DNA of 64,000 bases, taken from Strongylocentrotus purpuratus. Taxonomy: Eukaryota > Echinodermata > Echinoidea > Camarodonta > Strongylocentrotidae. The stretch's first letter is position 1, and each line of letters starts with the position of its first letter. Below the pieces are notes generated by a model. That model ran no database searches. It saw only the letters and a program-made list of their open reading frames with translations, and had not been told where the DNA came from. This document shows positions 1 to 21,300 of the stretch, piece after piece. The position numbers and the translations under genes are program-made. The stretch lies in assembly GCF_000002235.5 (NCBI RefSeq), contig NW_022145613.1, positions 6,890,929 to 6,954,928 of the forward strand. Direction: 5' to 3'.

Positions 1-174
1 TAGTGTACATTTACATCATTAAGTACCAATAAGAATATAGGACCATTGTGGGACATATTTCTTGAGATGGCTATGGGGCTTGGATAGATAATCACTATCC
101 TCAAGCATGGCTTCGAATGTGCTTCCATGGTTCCATACGCTAACCATTCTATTTGTTTTTGTCTTTCCTCTTAG

Positions 175-7811
<7,637 letters not shown>

Positions 7812-8551
7812 TCTCAAGCAGATGGGCCATTTCACTATGATCGTGCAGTTTGATGGAGAGAGTGCTGTAAAAGAAAATGAGCATCCATCATCATCAATAC
7901 TTCTACTGGGGATCTCCATGATGCTTGCCATGGCAAGGCCCCTATCAGCCAAAGAGAGCTTCTATCTGTGCATCATGTTGAAAATTAGATTCACAAAGGT
8001 GCATCGCCAAAAGATGTGAGAGGCCAGAATATTTGTGCTTGGGTATGGACGTGCTTATATGTGTTGTCCATTTGCTGATGCTTAAAAGGGAATTGAATAT
8101 GCAGATGTAAATGTAAAACTGTAGACCTTCATCATGAAGTTTTGGTTGAACCTTGATGTGTAAGGAGCTAATCCTTCTGAGAACTGCTAGCAAACTGACC
8201 CAGCCTAGGTCTTGAACCAACAACACCCTGTGCCATAATGACTGAAATGTTTTATCCTTTATAGTACTGCTAACTGTAATCTTTGTACAACGCCAGACAA
8301 TCAGAGCATTTATATCCTAACAGCCCTCGATGTACCTTACAAGTAATTTCAAAGTATTTAAATCAATTACAAAACTGAAATCACCATTCCTGAATTCTTT
8401 GAATATAGTGACCAATTATCTGGTGTTGAAAGGTTATATCATTATTATTGGTAGACCTGAGAATGATTTTTCCCCTTTACTTTCTGCAATTGTGCAGTTG
8501 AGATTCATGTACTTAATATTAGCGTTTCTCCATGAGCTGATCCTAATCCTT

Positions 8552-8557
8552 AATAAA
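8552..8557 (+). promoter_or_regulatory. Possible PHTF poly(A) signal
   Basis: First AATAAA on the plus strand after the PHTF stop, about 740 bp downstream. Later candidates at 11237 and 11287 are equally good, so usage is undetermined. Confidence 0.3.
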
Positions 8558-10623
8558 GGATTTTGCTTTACTGAATCTACACCCAGTTATTTCTTATGGA
8601 AAGAGTGTTTATTTATTTTTTTAAATTTTAAATGAAGGAGTCAATTGATTACATTCCAAAAGCAATGAAATGCGATTGCTGTGTTAGTTCACAGTTGCAA
8701 TGGTTTTTGTTTTGCTGGTAGTGTTTATGCTCTTTAATCTTTCATGTGGTGCTTGTGTGAGAAAGAAATATTTCAGCCAATGATTAATATTTTGTTGTTT
8801 TGTTGTCATCATTGAGGTGGTACTTGTTACAATATTGCCAGGGTATTTTCTTAATGGAATACTTTTTAATTTTTTTTTTTTATCTTAACTGATTTTATGT
8901 CACAAACTATAAAAGTCTCTAAATGAAAACATTTTCTGTAATATTTTGTTGTAAATACTGTCTGTGTATTCTTTCAAAAGGAATGAGAACATTATTTGAT
9001 CTAAGGTTTACACTGAATTATGATGACATTGGCAGTTATTATGTGCAAGATCATGTTTTTATTATTCCAAATCATACTGTGAACGTATGTAACGTTTTGT
9101 TTCTTTGTTATCTATGCATTTGTAATCTTTTTTACATTAGGAATATGGAACTAATGTTAGCTTTTCAAGCTCTTTCTAAAGTATGTAGAGTTATGATAAA
9201 AATTTGTTCTTGTACAAATAATTTACAAATTTCCATAAATGATTGATTTATTTACTACATTAGAATTGTCTTCATTTGAATGAAGTTAACCGTTATCTTA
9301 TGTTTTGTTTTTAGTTTCTTTTAACGCTTTGATGTGATGTCCATGTTGTCAAATGTGCAGTATTATTCAAGAAGTACTATGATTTGTTTTAACCATTTTG
9401 ATATTTCAAAGGAGCAAAGTACCGGTAGATATTTTGACTGTCAACAAAATGTTTTAACACTTAATTTATTTTTTAGAATTATTTTATACCACAAGAATGT
9501 CCAGTTACTGTTGTTTACATTGCATCATGTACTACTTCACTTTTAATGTCCATGTAGCACACAATTTGTTAATGGTAAGCAGCACTGTGATGCAAGTTTG
9601 AACGTAATCAGTTACAAATTACAAAAATGGAAATATACTTGTAGAAATTAAAATGTACTTTTGAAGTACTTAAAGAGTGCTTGGTGATTTGCACTATAGC
9701 GCTGTTAAAGTCATTATGGGTCATTTTCCCATTGATATTAGAAAAAATTGGGATAAAAATAATCATATCTGTTTCTTTATAACATTTTACTGCTAACATG
9801 TTGGCATCTAATTTATTTATAAGTTTATTATTAACCCCTTCTTGATGCATAGTGCAATTTCATTTTCCAAAAAATTCCCATGCCTGACTTTGTGTTAATT
9901 GGGTAAGCTCAAAGTGATGTACAGTACATCTTGCCATGGGTTGTACCTACAGTTCAGATTAATATAACTTTATAATTGCGCTTACCTTAACCCCACAGTC
10001 GCTCTAAAAATCCATGTTTGTCAATGCCAATGTGGCATTGAAATCTGTTTATGATGATATGAAAGCTTTATTTAGTAGTTTAATTTGAAGATGTGAAGGA
10101 GCTTGTTAACTTGTTATGAAGGTCGATTTTTATTTCCTAGAAATCTCAGTAACAACATTCCTGCTTTCAAGAGTGATTTCATTCCATGTTTATTTCTTTA
10201 AAAAAATATACAATGATGTATATACACATACTTAACTGTTAATATATGTATATAGCGAATAGTAAATGGGTGCAATATTGTTCTCACTTTTCAGAATTCC
10301 TGATGTATGACGTTCTTTTGTTTGTACTGCTTTTTATCACTGTAATATTGGGAAATGTGTGACTTGATGACCATATGTAAAGTCTGTATTAATGAGTGTA
10401 ACAACAAAACAGTGTGGAGAAGGAGAATTCACAAAAGCAAATAAAATTGTTCCTGTATTTGTGAATATTTTTCCTGATTTATACATTCCTTCACATTGAC
10501 TAAACACAGTTAAAAAAAAAAAATTATACTAAAACCAACATGGTTTAAATAATGTTTTAAGTTGCTGAATTTATGTCAACATATTTTCAAAAAAGACAAA
10601 GTCCTATGAAAACTGTTCTTTAA

Positions 10624-10840
10624 TAGGGACTATTAGATTGAGTGGACGAGAACGGCGTGAACGTCCACTGATCATGCGTGTCTATGGCAAGCCATTTAAA
10701 CATTTATTCTGAGTTCTTGATATCAAGAATTGAATTCTTGGTATCAAGAAATGGGAATAAATGTTAAAACGGCTTGCCATAGACATGCATGATCAGTTGA
10801 CATTCACGCCGTTCTTGTCCACTCAATCTAAAAGTCCCTA
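10624..10840. mobile_element. 217-bp foldback MITE
   Basis: Nearly perfect palindrome. Each arm is about 100 bp and runs TAGGGAC, then AGATTGAGTGGAC, GAACGGCGTGAA, CTATGGCAAGCC and AACATTTATTC, with a short AAGAATTGAATTCTT centre. Ends are TA-GGGAC / GTCCC-TA, compatible with a TA target duplication (mariner-like). No ORF. Confidence 0.85.
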
Positions 10841-11754
10841 GTGAGAATGCCATTGTTATAAATTTATTTTAAATCTTGAGATAAATTTTACCAATTTCAG
10901 TATTCTCATCACTATATCTGTTCCTATTGCCCTTATATACCCCCATTTGATGGTACTAAGTGTAATATATTTGATATGATTTGCCCCTTATCAATGTGAA
11001 TAATGATATATTTGATATAATATACAAGCATTTAATACATCCACTGTATACAGGTAGACTATTAGCACAGTCATCATATCTTTACAAAAGTGTAATATTC
11101 TATGTCACTATTATGCATTCACATTGTGTAAGAAAATTGACAATCAGACACACTTCACTATAGAAGACACCACTATTATTATTATTATTATTTAATTGTC
11201 AAGAGATGTGAATGCCAAAGTAACAGCAGCTCATGAATAAAATGCAAAATGTAATGATTGTGATGTTGTGAGCTACGAGTATGATGAATAAACTTGCTTA
11301 ACTGCACATGCACATACAAGAAAAATGTCTCAAAATACATTTATAGTTTTTAATAGTCTGTTTATTCTATTCAAATGCTCTTGTACTCTTTCCTTAATGT
11401 TGGTCTACTTACAATTCTATGATTTTTTATTGCAGTACTTAAACTTTTTAGTACCAGAAAAAAGGGTAAATATGAAGTTGAAATCGAAAAGGAATCAAAT
11501 TTAATACTCATGATAAACATAACAATTAAAAAGGGTCTGCTTCATTACTGGGGAAAAATTGACATAAATTGATGCTTTTTTATCTTCCAATTCACTCTGT
11601 TTTTTAGTATCTTACAGCTTAACGCATTCCGTTGGGCAGATATCATTTACTCTTGATGATAAACAGTTTGGATTTAATCTTGAAAGTTTAGTTTCCACAA
11701 TCATCTGAACTCGAATTACCTTTCATATACTCTTATATGACAAAAGACTAGCAA

Positions 11755-11760
11755 TTTATT
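11755..11760 (-). promoter_or_regulatory. Possible DDX54 poly(A) signal
   Basis: AATAAA on the minus strand, about 360 bp beyond the DDX54 stop. A second candidate lies at 11361-11366. Confidence 0.3.
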
Positions 11761-12120
11761 TTGCATATCGTTGGTAGAGATAATATATTGACTCATTCTG
11801 CAAATTGGTTTTCCAATTTACTTGTATATTTTTGTTCTTTTTAATTCACTTTGTTCCAATATCTACAAATACTGGAATGGACATTAACAATTTCTTCTGG
11901 CAATCTATCACAAAAATATTCTAATGTAAACGGGCTAACATCAATTTTTGAAGGTGAGGGAAGAGAAATCACATGATTCTGAATAAAGAAAGTGTACTTC
12001 ATCGTGCATTAATAGATCAAGACAACTGTGTACATTGTACATGAAAAAGCACAAACATCATACAAGGTCTTACTGATAGAAAACCTCCAAGACAAATTAG
12101 TTATGCAATGTCTTCTATTG

Positions 12121-12310
12121 TCACCTCCTGCCTCTGCCTCCTCTTCCACCTCCCCTACCACCACCCCTACCACCGCCACCTCCCCTACCGCCACCACCAC
12201 CACGCCCAAACCCACCCCTTCCACCACCACCACCCCTACCACCGCCCCTACCTCTACCACTGCCTCTTCCACCTCCTCTACCTCCACCTCTCCCCCCTTC
12301 TCGCTGGGCC
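12121..12310 (-). other. RGG/GAR tail of DDX54 (exon 17)
   Basis: The last ~60 codons of DDX54 are almost only Gly and Arg ([18 protein letters not shown], then [14 protein letters not shown], ending GGRGRR). They are encoded by G-rich triplets (GGT, GGA, AGG). Such GAR domains, as in fibrillarin and nucleolin, bind RNA and are arginine-methylated. The vertebrate DDX54 tail I recall is basic but has no such array. On the opposite strand this creates a spurious Ser/Thr/Pro ORF. Confidence 0.9.
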
Positions 12311-15300
12311 CTGGGTCTACTCTGCTCTCGTTTGCGCCCCTTGATCTTCCTGTCCTTCAGGATCTCCTCCTTTCTCCGTAGTTCACCCCCATGCTGACCC
12401 TTTGACCCCTGACCTCTCTCCGTGCCAGAGTCTTCATGACGACCCCTCCTTTTCGTTCCCGAGTGCTTGCCCCCTCGCCCGTTACCATAACGAACTCTGT
12501 TTCCTGTGATGCTTCCTGTAGTAAAATTTTAGAATATATTTTATGCATTAATTAATCAATTAACAGAATTGATATCAATTGATAAGTACAAATGCTTGGG
12601 TAAGGACAACTTGTTCTCTCTCCCTATGTAATTTTGCAAGTGAACTCGAAACATAAAGCTTAGGTTCCAGGTTTCTTGCAATAAATATTATTTAATGGCT
12701 CTTCTTTTGTGGGACACATGGGAATATAAAACACGCTTTAAAAAATACTTTCACTCCTCGTGCCGACTAATCAGCTCATTTGACATACCCCTGTATCCCA
12801 CTACATGCAATTCAAGGACCACATGCATAGAATTTGATAACATCCATAAACTGGTATTAAAGTGACGCTTGTACAACCCCTCACCTTTGTTAAGACCTGA
12901 CCTGTCACCATCTTCGTTATCGCTGTCAGATTGGTGGTGATCCCGTGAATCGGCCTTACTCTTGTTTAACCACTCCTTGTATCTGATGACATCACAATGG
13001 GGTCAAGGATCAATAAAGAGATTTGTTTCAAACAGGAAATGACAATCAGGGCCCCGTTTCACAAAACTTGTCATCAGTCACAAAAGACAGGTTTTGTTAT
13101 AAGCTACTGAAATCCTTGATTCTGATTGGTTATCAGCAGATTTGTCACTAATTTTTTTTTTCTTCATTTGTTATTGAAAAAAGGCTTTGTGAAACACCCT
13201 CCAGGACATTGATTGTAAGCAGGGTACCAAAAGACTGATTGCCTATGGTCCACATCTTGAAGAAACTAATTACCACTGTGTTCTCAGACCATAAAACAAG
13301 TCATACAGCTCAGACTTGCACCAAGACCTGAGCAAAAATGATTAATTGTTAATTTTGCCCGGACTGCAATAGTTACTTTCAAACTAATAGGCTTTCAAAA
13401 ATGTATAAAGATTTACGATGGATTTATGCACTATCATGATTTATGTTGTTAAAATGATTAATGAATGAAACTAATAAATGAATTTGAGGGAGGGTTGATC
13501 AATGTTTACGTAAGAATGTGTTGGTAGGATGTCATGATGAATGGGGACATCAAGGTAGAAATAAGACCTATGATTTAATAAGAAATAGGGCCTTTTGGCC
13601 AAATATGAATACTGAGGTTGGTTCTTATGTCAAGAAGTGTGTGAAATGTGCTAAGGCTAAAGAGATGCAACCTCGGTCCAGAATGCCTATGAGGCATTTG
13701 TTGGCTTTCAGCCCACTTGAAATAGTGGCAATAGATTTTGTTAAGTTAGATAAAGGTAAAGGTGGTTTCGAAGATGTTTTAGTTATTACAGATGTTTATA
13801 CTAAGTTAGCTCAAGCAATTCCATGCAAGGATCAGCATGCTTCTACTGTAGCTAAGGCTCTACAAGAGCACTGGTTTACTAAGTACGGTATTCCAAATAG
13901 ACTCCATAGTGATCAGGGACGTAATTTTGAGGGTAATGTGATCAAAGAAATATGTAAGCTTTATGGTATATCCAAGACGCATACCACTCCATATCACCCT
14001 CAGGGTAATGGTCAAGCCGAGCGTTTTAATAGGACCCTTTTTGGTTTAATTAAGTCTCTTGATCAACGTGATAGACGTAGATGGCCTGAATTATTGCCTC
14101 ATTTGGTATATATGTACAACACTACCCCTCATACAACTACTGGGGTCAGCCCGTTTGCTCTCATGTTTGGTAGAAAAGAGCGCATTCCCTTAGATCACCT
14201 TTTAGGTTTGGATGATGTTGAGTGGGAACAGAACTTTGTGCAAAATCAAGTAGATTTAGTTAGTAGGGCTCAGGAAGTAGTCAAAGAGAGGACCCAGAAA
14301 TTAGCATCCCGCAATAAGGCTCGAGTAGATGCAATAATTTCAGATAATTTCAAATCCAAGTATTGGTTCAACTGTATTTTTGAAGAGATGTGCATTTGAT
14401 AAGAGGCATAAGTTAGAGGATGTCTATTTGGATAAGTTATCTGGCATAATGACCACCAAGATGTCTATCATGTTCGACCCATTAATGGAGGTGAAGTAAA
14501 GGTGATTAATCGTAAATTGTTAAGAGAAGTGCCCTCTGACACAGAGGCGGTAGAGTTAAATGAGGATAATTTTAGGTTTGATCCTAATTTCACTGATGTA
14601 CACCAACATGATAAAGTATGTCCTCGTAAACAGCAAGATAAATACATGGGCGAGTATATGTTGGTTCCTAATTTTGATAAAGTAGGTATAGATCCAGTAG
14701 GGGAGGATGTAGCAGGGCGAGCCGGAGATGATAATGTTAATGTTCCAGGGAATCAGGATGGTGCCATCCCAAGAAGGTCGCAAAGACAAACTAAGGGTAG
14801 ACATTCTAACCCTTTTAATTTACCAAAATCAGTTTTGCGCTGATTATCTACAAGTTTTGAGATATTCTATGTACAGTCGGATATTTCGTATTTTTATTGA
14901 AGGGACCGTAATATTGACGGTTAATTATCACGGTAATTAGTCGTTTACATCAAATTGGAGAGTTAATAATTTTAATTATCAAACTTTTACTGTTTTAGGG
15001 CTGGGCACCCGTCCTGATTTTATGAGTCATGTTCTTATTCGGTCATAGCTTTGTCCGCCGGACTCTGAGCCGGCGGGCTGGGGAGTTGTCACTTATCGTA
15101 GCTGCTGAGCAGCGTTCTGTGCAGTGTTACGGAGAGGGGGGGCTGAGCTTCTCCAGGATGCGGGCTAACCTGAGAAGGTATTTTCGTATTCTGGAGGAGG
15201 CCAGCTCCACGCACTCTGTGTTGGTCATCGATTTGGGTACCAACGACTTGAGTCATGCGGAGCCCGTGACCGTGGCTCGGCGTCTGTGGGAGTTCGTGGA

Positions 15301-18300
15301 TGAGTTGGGTCGTCGGGGGTTGTTCCCCACGGCGATCTTTCTCCTCCCCGTGCTCCCACGGACTCGGAGATGGGCCGGTTCGACTCTGTCTCTAAGGGAA
15401 TTCAACTCCTGTGTGGAGGAATTCAACCGACTTATGTCGGATGGTTCCTTCCACCGGGACTTTGTGTGGGTGTCGAAACAATTTTTGGATGTAATTGGGG
15501 TCATTTATGGTTATGGTGATTTTTGCCTAGTTGCGTGTTGAAATTGGTTGTATATTCCATAGGTCTGCATATTACAAATTTTTATATTTTTCCAGTTACA
15601 CGTATCGTTGTCTATTCCAGTGTTCGGAGAAGGTGCATGTATTTTCACTAGTATATTTCAATTTTTAAGTAGTTTCTGATTACATATGGATGTTTACAAG
15701 TGGCAGGAGAAGTCCCAACAACCGGTTGGAGGAGGTCTGGGGTATCCGGCTCTGACCGCCGGGGTTGTGACACTTCCCTAAGCTTCGCAAACAGTTTCAG
15801 GCTATAATTACAAGTAGTTGGAGACATGATAGTGGTAGGTTTCATAGTCTGCTGTAGGGAAATTTGGGCGTTTTTTGTTGCGATCTTATGGGACAGATCG
15901 TTTCAGTAGGGGAGTTTGTAATGAGATGGATATTCTCGTGTTTACGTTTTCCTCAAAGGTTCATTGACGTACATGTACAAGGCAAATTCCTGGTAGATTT
16001 CGCTAGAACTATTTTTACAAACATACATGGTGAATTCCTTGTATGCTATTTTTAACACCTGTTCCGAGACGTTGCGCTCTTAATTTTGGCTCTACTTTTT
16101 CGGCTTGGCCGATTGGATTAGGTGTCGCTGGGCGTGTCGCCACAGTTGACTTAAATTTAATTAGGCAAATTTGGGAAATAGATTTGTATTACAATTGGAA
16201 GGGTTTTTCCTTGTTGCCGGGTCTGTTCACACTATCGAAATAGTATGAGAGAGGAAGTGAGGATTACAGGTGTGTAATAGCCAGAAGCATGTGGGTTCGC
16301 TAGTGTGGATGGACATAGCAACATTTATCCCTTTTTATATTCATTGAATTAATTTCCAGGGTTGTTGGGTCTCCGGGTGATTTGCATCTCTTGTTTGAAA
16401 GATTAGAATGTAAGAGACACAGGTGGGTGCGTGAAAGAAGTATGTGAGGAATAGAGATGCGGATCATCCGGAGCGCCTTATATCCGGGGGGGTAAATTCG
16501 CCAAGAAATATAGGACCTTTTAATACGGAAACTAATTATGGGTGGATTGATATTACGCAAAGCGTCTGTGTGACACGCCTCAATTTTTGGGAGGACGAGG
16601 CGTGTTAGTTCGGAGGGATAAAAACCGAGTTGCGTCTCTGGAGCGGGACCTTTTTTCTGTTACGATACCGACATGAGTTGCTAATTTGCTTCAATTGGGT
16701 TGCCCAGCCCCAAAAGATGAACTTCGTGATTTATTAATTCTATGTTTATTTTAATAAATCTTCAACTCCAATCAAGAATTTGTTTTAATGACTTTGATTT
16801 ATCTTCGTTTTCTACACTTCAAGAACCTAAGTGATACTTTAACATTTTCTGAGTCGGTACTAGGCGGGGCGGCTTTGGCCACCGGGCCGTCTCGCCGTGG
16901 ATCGCTTCAATAAGATGGAGCCCTCTTGTGCAATATTAGCAAACCTGCTAACCATAGCTGGTCAAACATTCTTCCAGTTATTAAGTATCTTTACCCTTCA
17001 ACTACCATCTGAGAAGAAAAATACATTTTTTAAAGCAACTTTTATCCTTTAAATATCATAAGTCAATGCTAGATTTTGTCAAGGATACATGTTTTTCTTG
17101 TAGGATGCTGAGATGTACTTCCCACTTTCCGTCATAATCTTCTTCTGCTTGCCATCTTTCCCTCCGTCTCCTACAAACTTCTTCTTTTTCCTCTCCCTGA
17201 TTATAGAAAAGGAGACAAGTATTAACAAAGGAAGAAGGGCATACAGAGATAGGGAAGGTGAGGTTCAAAAGATAAAGACGGAGATGGAGAGAGTTAACAG
17301 AATCAGGTTATTTTAAAAATATGGGGGAAAGATATGGATAACAACAACAAATAATTCCTTTTGCACTATTATAAAACAAACACAGAATACACGTGAGAGA
17401 AATAAAAGACACTATAATTTTTAGATTACCAGTTGAACTATTAGTATTATAATAACATCACAGAGCATTATTGTGATCATTGTGTGTTCAGATGATTCCA
17501 TAAATGTCTAGAATTGGAGGGAAATTCGCCTGTTCCATTTTCGTTGAGTGCCACAGATGCACAATCCATAAAGATTCATTCAATATCAACTACAATTATA
17601 GTGCTTTTCTCATATTTCATGATGCATATAACTCTATTATAACACCCCCCCCCCCCTCTATACCATCACATCTTAATCTATCATTTGCCTCCTTTAGTTG
17701 AACTAAACATTGAATCAAATCAAATCAAATCCAGGAATTCATAAAGCACCAATATCTAGTTGCTTCATCAAAGGCGCTGATGATTCTAACTGGGAAAGAC
17801 AAAAAAGCAGTGACTAATTGTAAGCAATCTGAAATAGGTATGTCTTTAGTTGTGTTTTGAAAGTGGCTAACTGGTGACAAGAGCAAAGGATTTGGGGAAT
17901 CAAATGGACATGAATAAAATCCTCATCTTACTCACCATTTGACTCTCTGCTGTTGTTTTCTCATCTCCCTCGACTCGTCTTGTGTGAAGTCTAGCACCGC
18001 TCCAGCTGCTTGCTTCTCAAAGTTGTTCTCTATGCTCAACCTGTATCATGTCATCACAAAGAGGCAAATAAGAGACAAACAAAATATGAAAGATAAAGTT
18101 GAGTTCTGGTCATGCAACTGCATTGGTGAAAGAAACGTTGTGGAATGGATCAGAAAATGTTGATCATCTAGCATATAAGTATTGGTGTATGCTGCAAGGT
18201 TCTGGAATCATCAAAATGATACAAAATTTGGCCCAACTTGGTGAAGTTACAAACACTGTACACAGAAAGATGTATATGGGACTACACGAACATATGGCAT

Positions 18301-21300
18301 AAAAATCTTTCCTGATGTTACATGCCATATTTAGAATATAAAGGCATTTGAAGAGCCATGCTTTTCAGGGAGCATTTTTTACCTGGTGTTCTTCCACACG
18401 CATGATACAATGATAACGCTCACAATTTGTTTTTCACCTTTTCCCAGAACTCAACCTTCTCTTTAAGTTCAAGTATGATTGTTTGTTTTCTAGTCACATC
18501 AGGAGCATTTTTAAGATCTGATTAATTTTCTGATAGTATTTTGATTCTTCCAATATGAGGAAGGGTTGGTTCTATCCCCTTTCCCAACAAAGTTTCAATC
18601 CAAATTTAAATTTATTGAACAGCGGCTGCACCAATTGGAGGAAGGGGATGAGATGAAGAAATCATAAGATGACTTTAAATATGAAAAAGGCTTTTGGTTT
18701 CTGTGACTTGCTATCTGTGTGGTTGAACATTTATGCTTGCTTTATCTGTTTATCTGGTTCAGTATATCAGATGCAGACATTGTCACTACAGAACACAATT
18801 TATGTAAAAGGGTGTTTGTTTATGTAATTCAATGTCTGTTTGTTTGTTTGTTTATTTATTTGTTAATTTAAATACCTACCCTTGTTCTTGCTGTTTGTCT
18901 GGTGCTGTGTATGCAATAAACACATTCTCATCCCTGACAGCACTCTGAGTAAAAGGCAATGACCCCTGAGGAGCACCACCCACATCCTTCCTCTTCTTGC
19001 CAGCTGGCCCGATCACAACGGAGAATGCATTCTGATTGAGATACATAGAAAAACAATCATGGAAGCATGGTAACTGTACATCAGGGACCCGTTTCACAAA
19101 GCCTTTTTTCAATGAAAAATGACAAAAACCAGTGACAAATCTGCTGATAACCAATCAGAAGCAAGGATTTCACTAGCTTATAATAAAAGCTGTCATTTGT
19201 TACTGATGACAAGTTTTGTAAAATGGGGCACTGTTTGCGTTTGATCACAGAATGTGAGAATCGATCAGCAATCAGCAAAGTCATATGTAGCAAGTTCTGT
19301 AACACGATTACCATTATCCTTTTCATAAACCATCCATAATTTATTGTTACTTCATAATCACCTAAACTCAATGGTAACATAAAATCAAGTCAATCCAAAT
19401 CAATTTATTCATAGAATATCAGCAGTGAATAGACTGCTGTTGATGCTGTGGTAATTAAATTCTAATTTTTTTACTTCATATCATGTTGGTGAAACAATAT
19501 TTCCACGGCAACATATACTCCAAGCTTTATTTTGACCAAAACAGAGATTTCAGGTTAGGGTTATAATTGAATTTTAGGTAAGGTTAAGTTGAAACTAGGG
19601 TTAGGTACAGAGTTTGGTCAAGAGCTAAAGATAAATAGTCTTTGAACGTGTGGGAAATCAAGCGCTGACCAGTTGCCGTCAGAGTACGCAGAGTATGGGA
19701 ACCATCCTGGTGATCAACACCACATGGGATAATTAAGAATTTCAAATTAGATATTTCTAAATAAAGAAGAAGCACTTAAAGGCTTTATCAAATTTCGGTA
19801 TAGAAATGTATCTTATTATTATTATAATGATCCACTAGACATGAACAATATAAACACATAATACAAACACATGAAACAAACCTCAGCATCTGCATCATCT
19901 TCTGTTTCCATGGCAACCCTTCTCATTGCTTGCTCCTCTTTCTTCTTCTCCTCGAGCCTCTGTACGTTCCTGTTGATCACAGTGTTGTGTAACCTCCTCT
20001 TGGATTGCATGACACCATGAGCACTGTTCTTGGAGGTGGAGTTGATCTCAAAAATTGTCTACAAATTTAATAATGAAAATATCTAACAATTATAATTAAA
20101 CAAAATTAATATAGTCAAACACGCTTTAGCAACCATCTGTACAGGAGGACCAATATGTTGATCTCCCCTGTACAATATTTGTTTGTACATGTATCTTTAA
20201 AAAAAAGGATATATAAACACTACTTGCCTATAAAGCCAGCTTGTCTAATCTCCCTTCAATAGTCTTTAGGTTAAGATTTCACTGTACAATGCAATCCTGC
20301 TTGAATCTACAGAACTTCTTTCAAATTTTGTCATAAGCAGAATGCAAAACAATATAAAAGTTAGATGCTGCTTGTAAGTATCGGCTTGCATGGTGATGTA
20401 GATATACAGAAGGCTTGCGGGTGCACCATGTGAGAGAGAGAGGGAACTTATTTGCTGATTCATTATATGTGGTATTTAATTATGCCTCCATTTCTGTGTA
20501 TGTATTTTGCAAATGTTCAATGCTGTTTCTTCCAACATTTATGAATGCTATCTTTGGTTGCTGTTGTATAAGCACAAAGGTCGTGGGTTTGATCCCTGAC
20601 ACGGCACTAATGTCCTTTTGCAAAGCATTAATCTATATTTGCCCCTCCATACCTAGGAAAGAAATAGGGACCTGGTAGGATGATGAAACCCTTTGTCTTA
20701 GTGATTGCCATATGCCCTCACGAGGCTCACGGTGACCATATGGTAGGAATACTCCCCAGGGAGTCGAGAAGGTGCACACTGTGCATGAATGAATCCAATG
20801 ACCAGGAATATTTTGTATTAAGCACCATATAAATTTGTTATTGTTATTGTTATTGTTATTATCATTATTGTTTGGATTTATTAATTCAAAGATATGTTTG
20901 TCAAGCATAGTGCTAGAGTACTTACAGCGCGTGGTTTATAACCCTTGACTTCATCAACAAGCTGTACTCTTGTGCTCTCCAGGTCACTGTCTTGTATTCC
21001 TGTTAAAAAGTAAAACATCTCTTTATCTTATTGATATTTTTCTACCAACATTAATGCAATAATTCTTCATTTCTTCAATCTTTTTCAGGTGGTTTTTGTT
21101 TTTACACATCCAATAATGTATTTCCTACCATTGACATTGCTGTTACTTCTTCTGTAACCAATTTATGGAAGGAAATACTGAAGATCTCTAATATTCAACA
21201 GCCCTGCTACTGCTACTAACACCATTTATACTACTACTACTAATACCTTTACCATCAACTCTTTAAATGAAATTGCTACTCGTAAAATAGATTCTCGATC

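Larger units (their letters stand above)
7812..12120. other. PHTF-DDX54 convergent intergenic region / 3' UTRs
   Basis: 4.3 kb between the PHTF stop and the DDX54 stop. It must hold both 3' UTRs. Candidate poly(A) signals are AATAAA at 8552, 11237 and 11287 (+) for PHTF and TTTATT at 11755 and 11361 (read on -) for DDX54. One foldback MITE sits at 10624-10840. I found no convincing further ORF. Confidence 0.6.
13488..16910 (+). mobile_element. Ty3/Gypsy LTR retrotransposon fossil, 5'-truncated
   Basis: Fossil LTR element inserted in DDX54 intron 15, antisense to the host gene. Parts seen: the integrase end of pol (about 13490-14840), a separate SGNH-hydrolase-like ORF (15029-15541), and a GC-rich 3' terminal region, probably an LTR. 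That region has a TATA-like GGGATAAAAACC near 16616 and AATAAA near 16752. gag, protease, reverse transcriptase and the 5' LTR are absent, so the copy is broken. The exact 3' edge is uncertain (16843-16910), and no target duplication can be defined because the left end is lost. With well-preserved ORF stretches the insertion looks fairly young, but age cannot be measured without a second LTR. Confidence 0.85.
12983..17088 (-). other. DDX54 intron 15
   Basis: 4.1 kb intron, the longest of DDX54. Most of it is a Ty3/Gypsy fossil (about 13488-16910). One arm of an inverted repeat pair lies close to exon 16 (13049-13198). The remaining 200-300 bp flanks look like ordinary AT-rich intron. Confidence 0.85.

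Noticed and set aside
12028-12381. 117-codon Ser/Thr/Pro-rich plus-strand frame
   Set aside because: Exact antisense of the Gly/Arg tail exon of DDX54.
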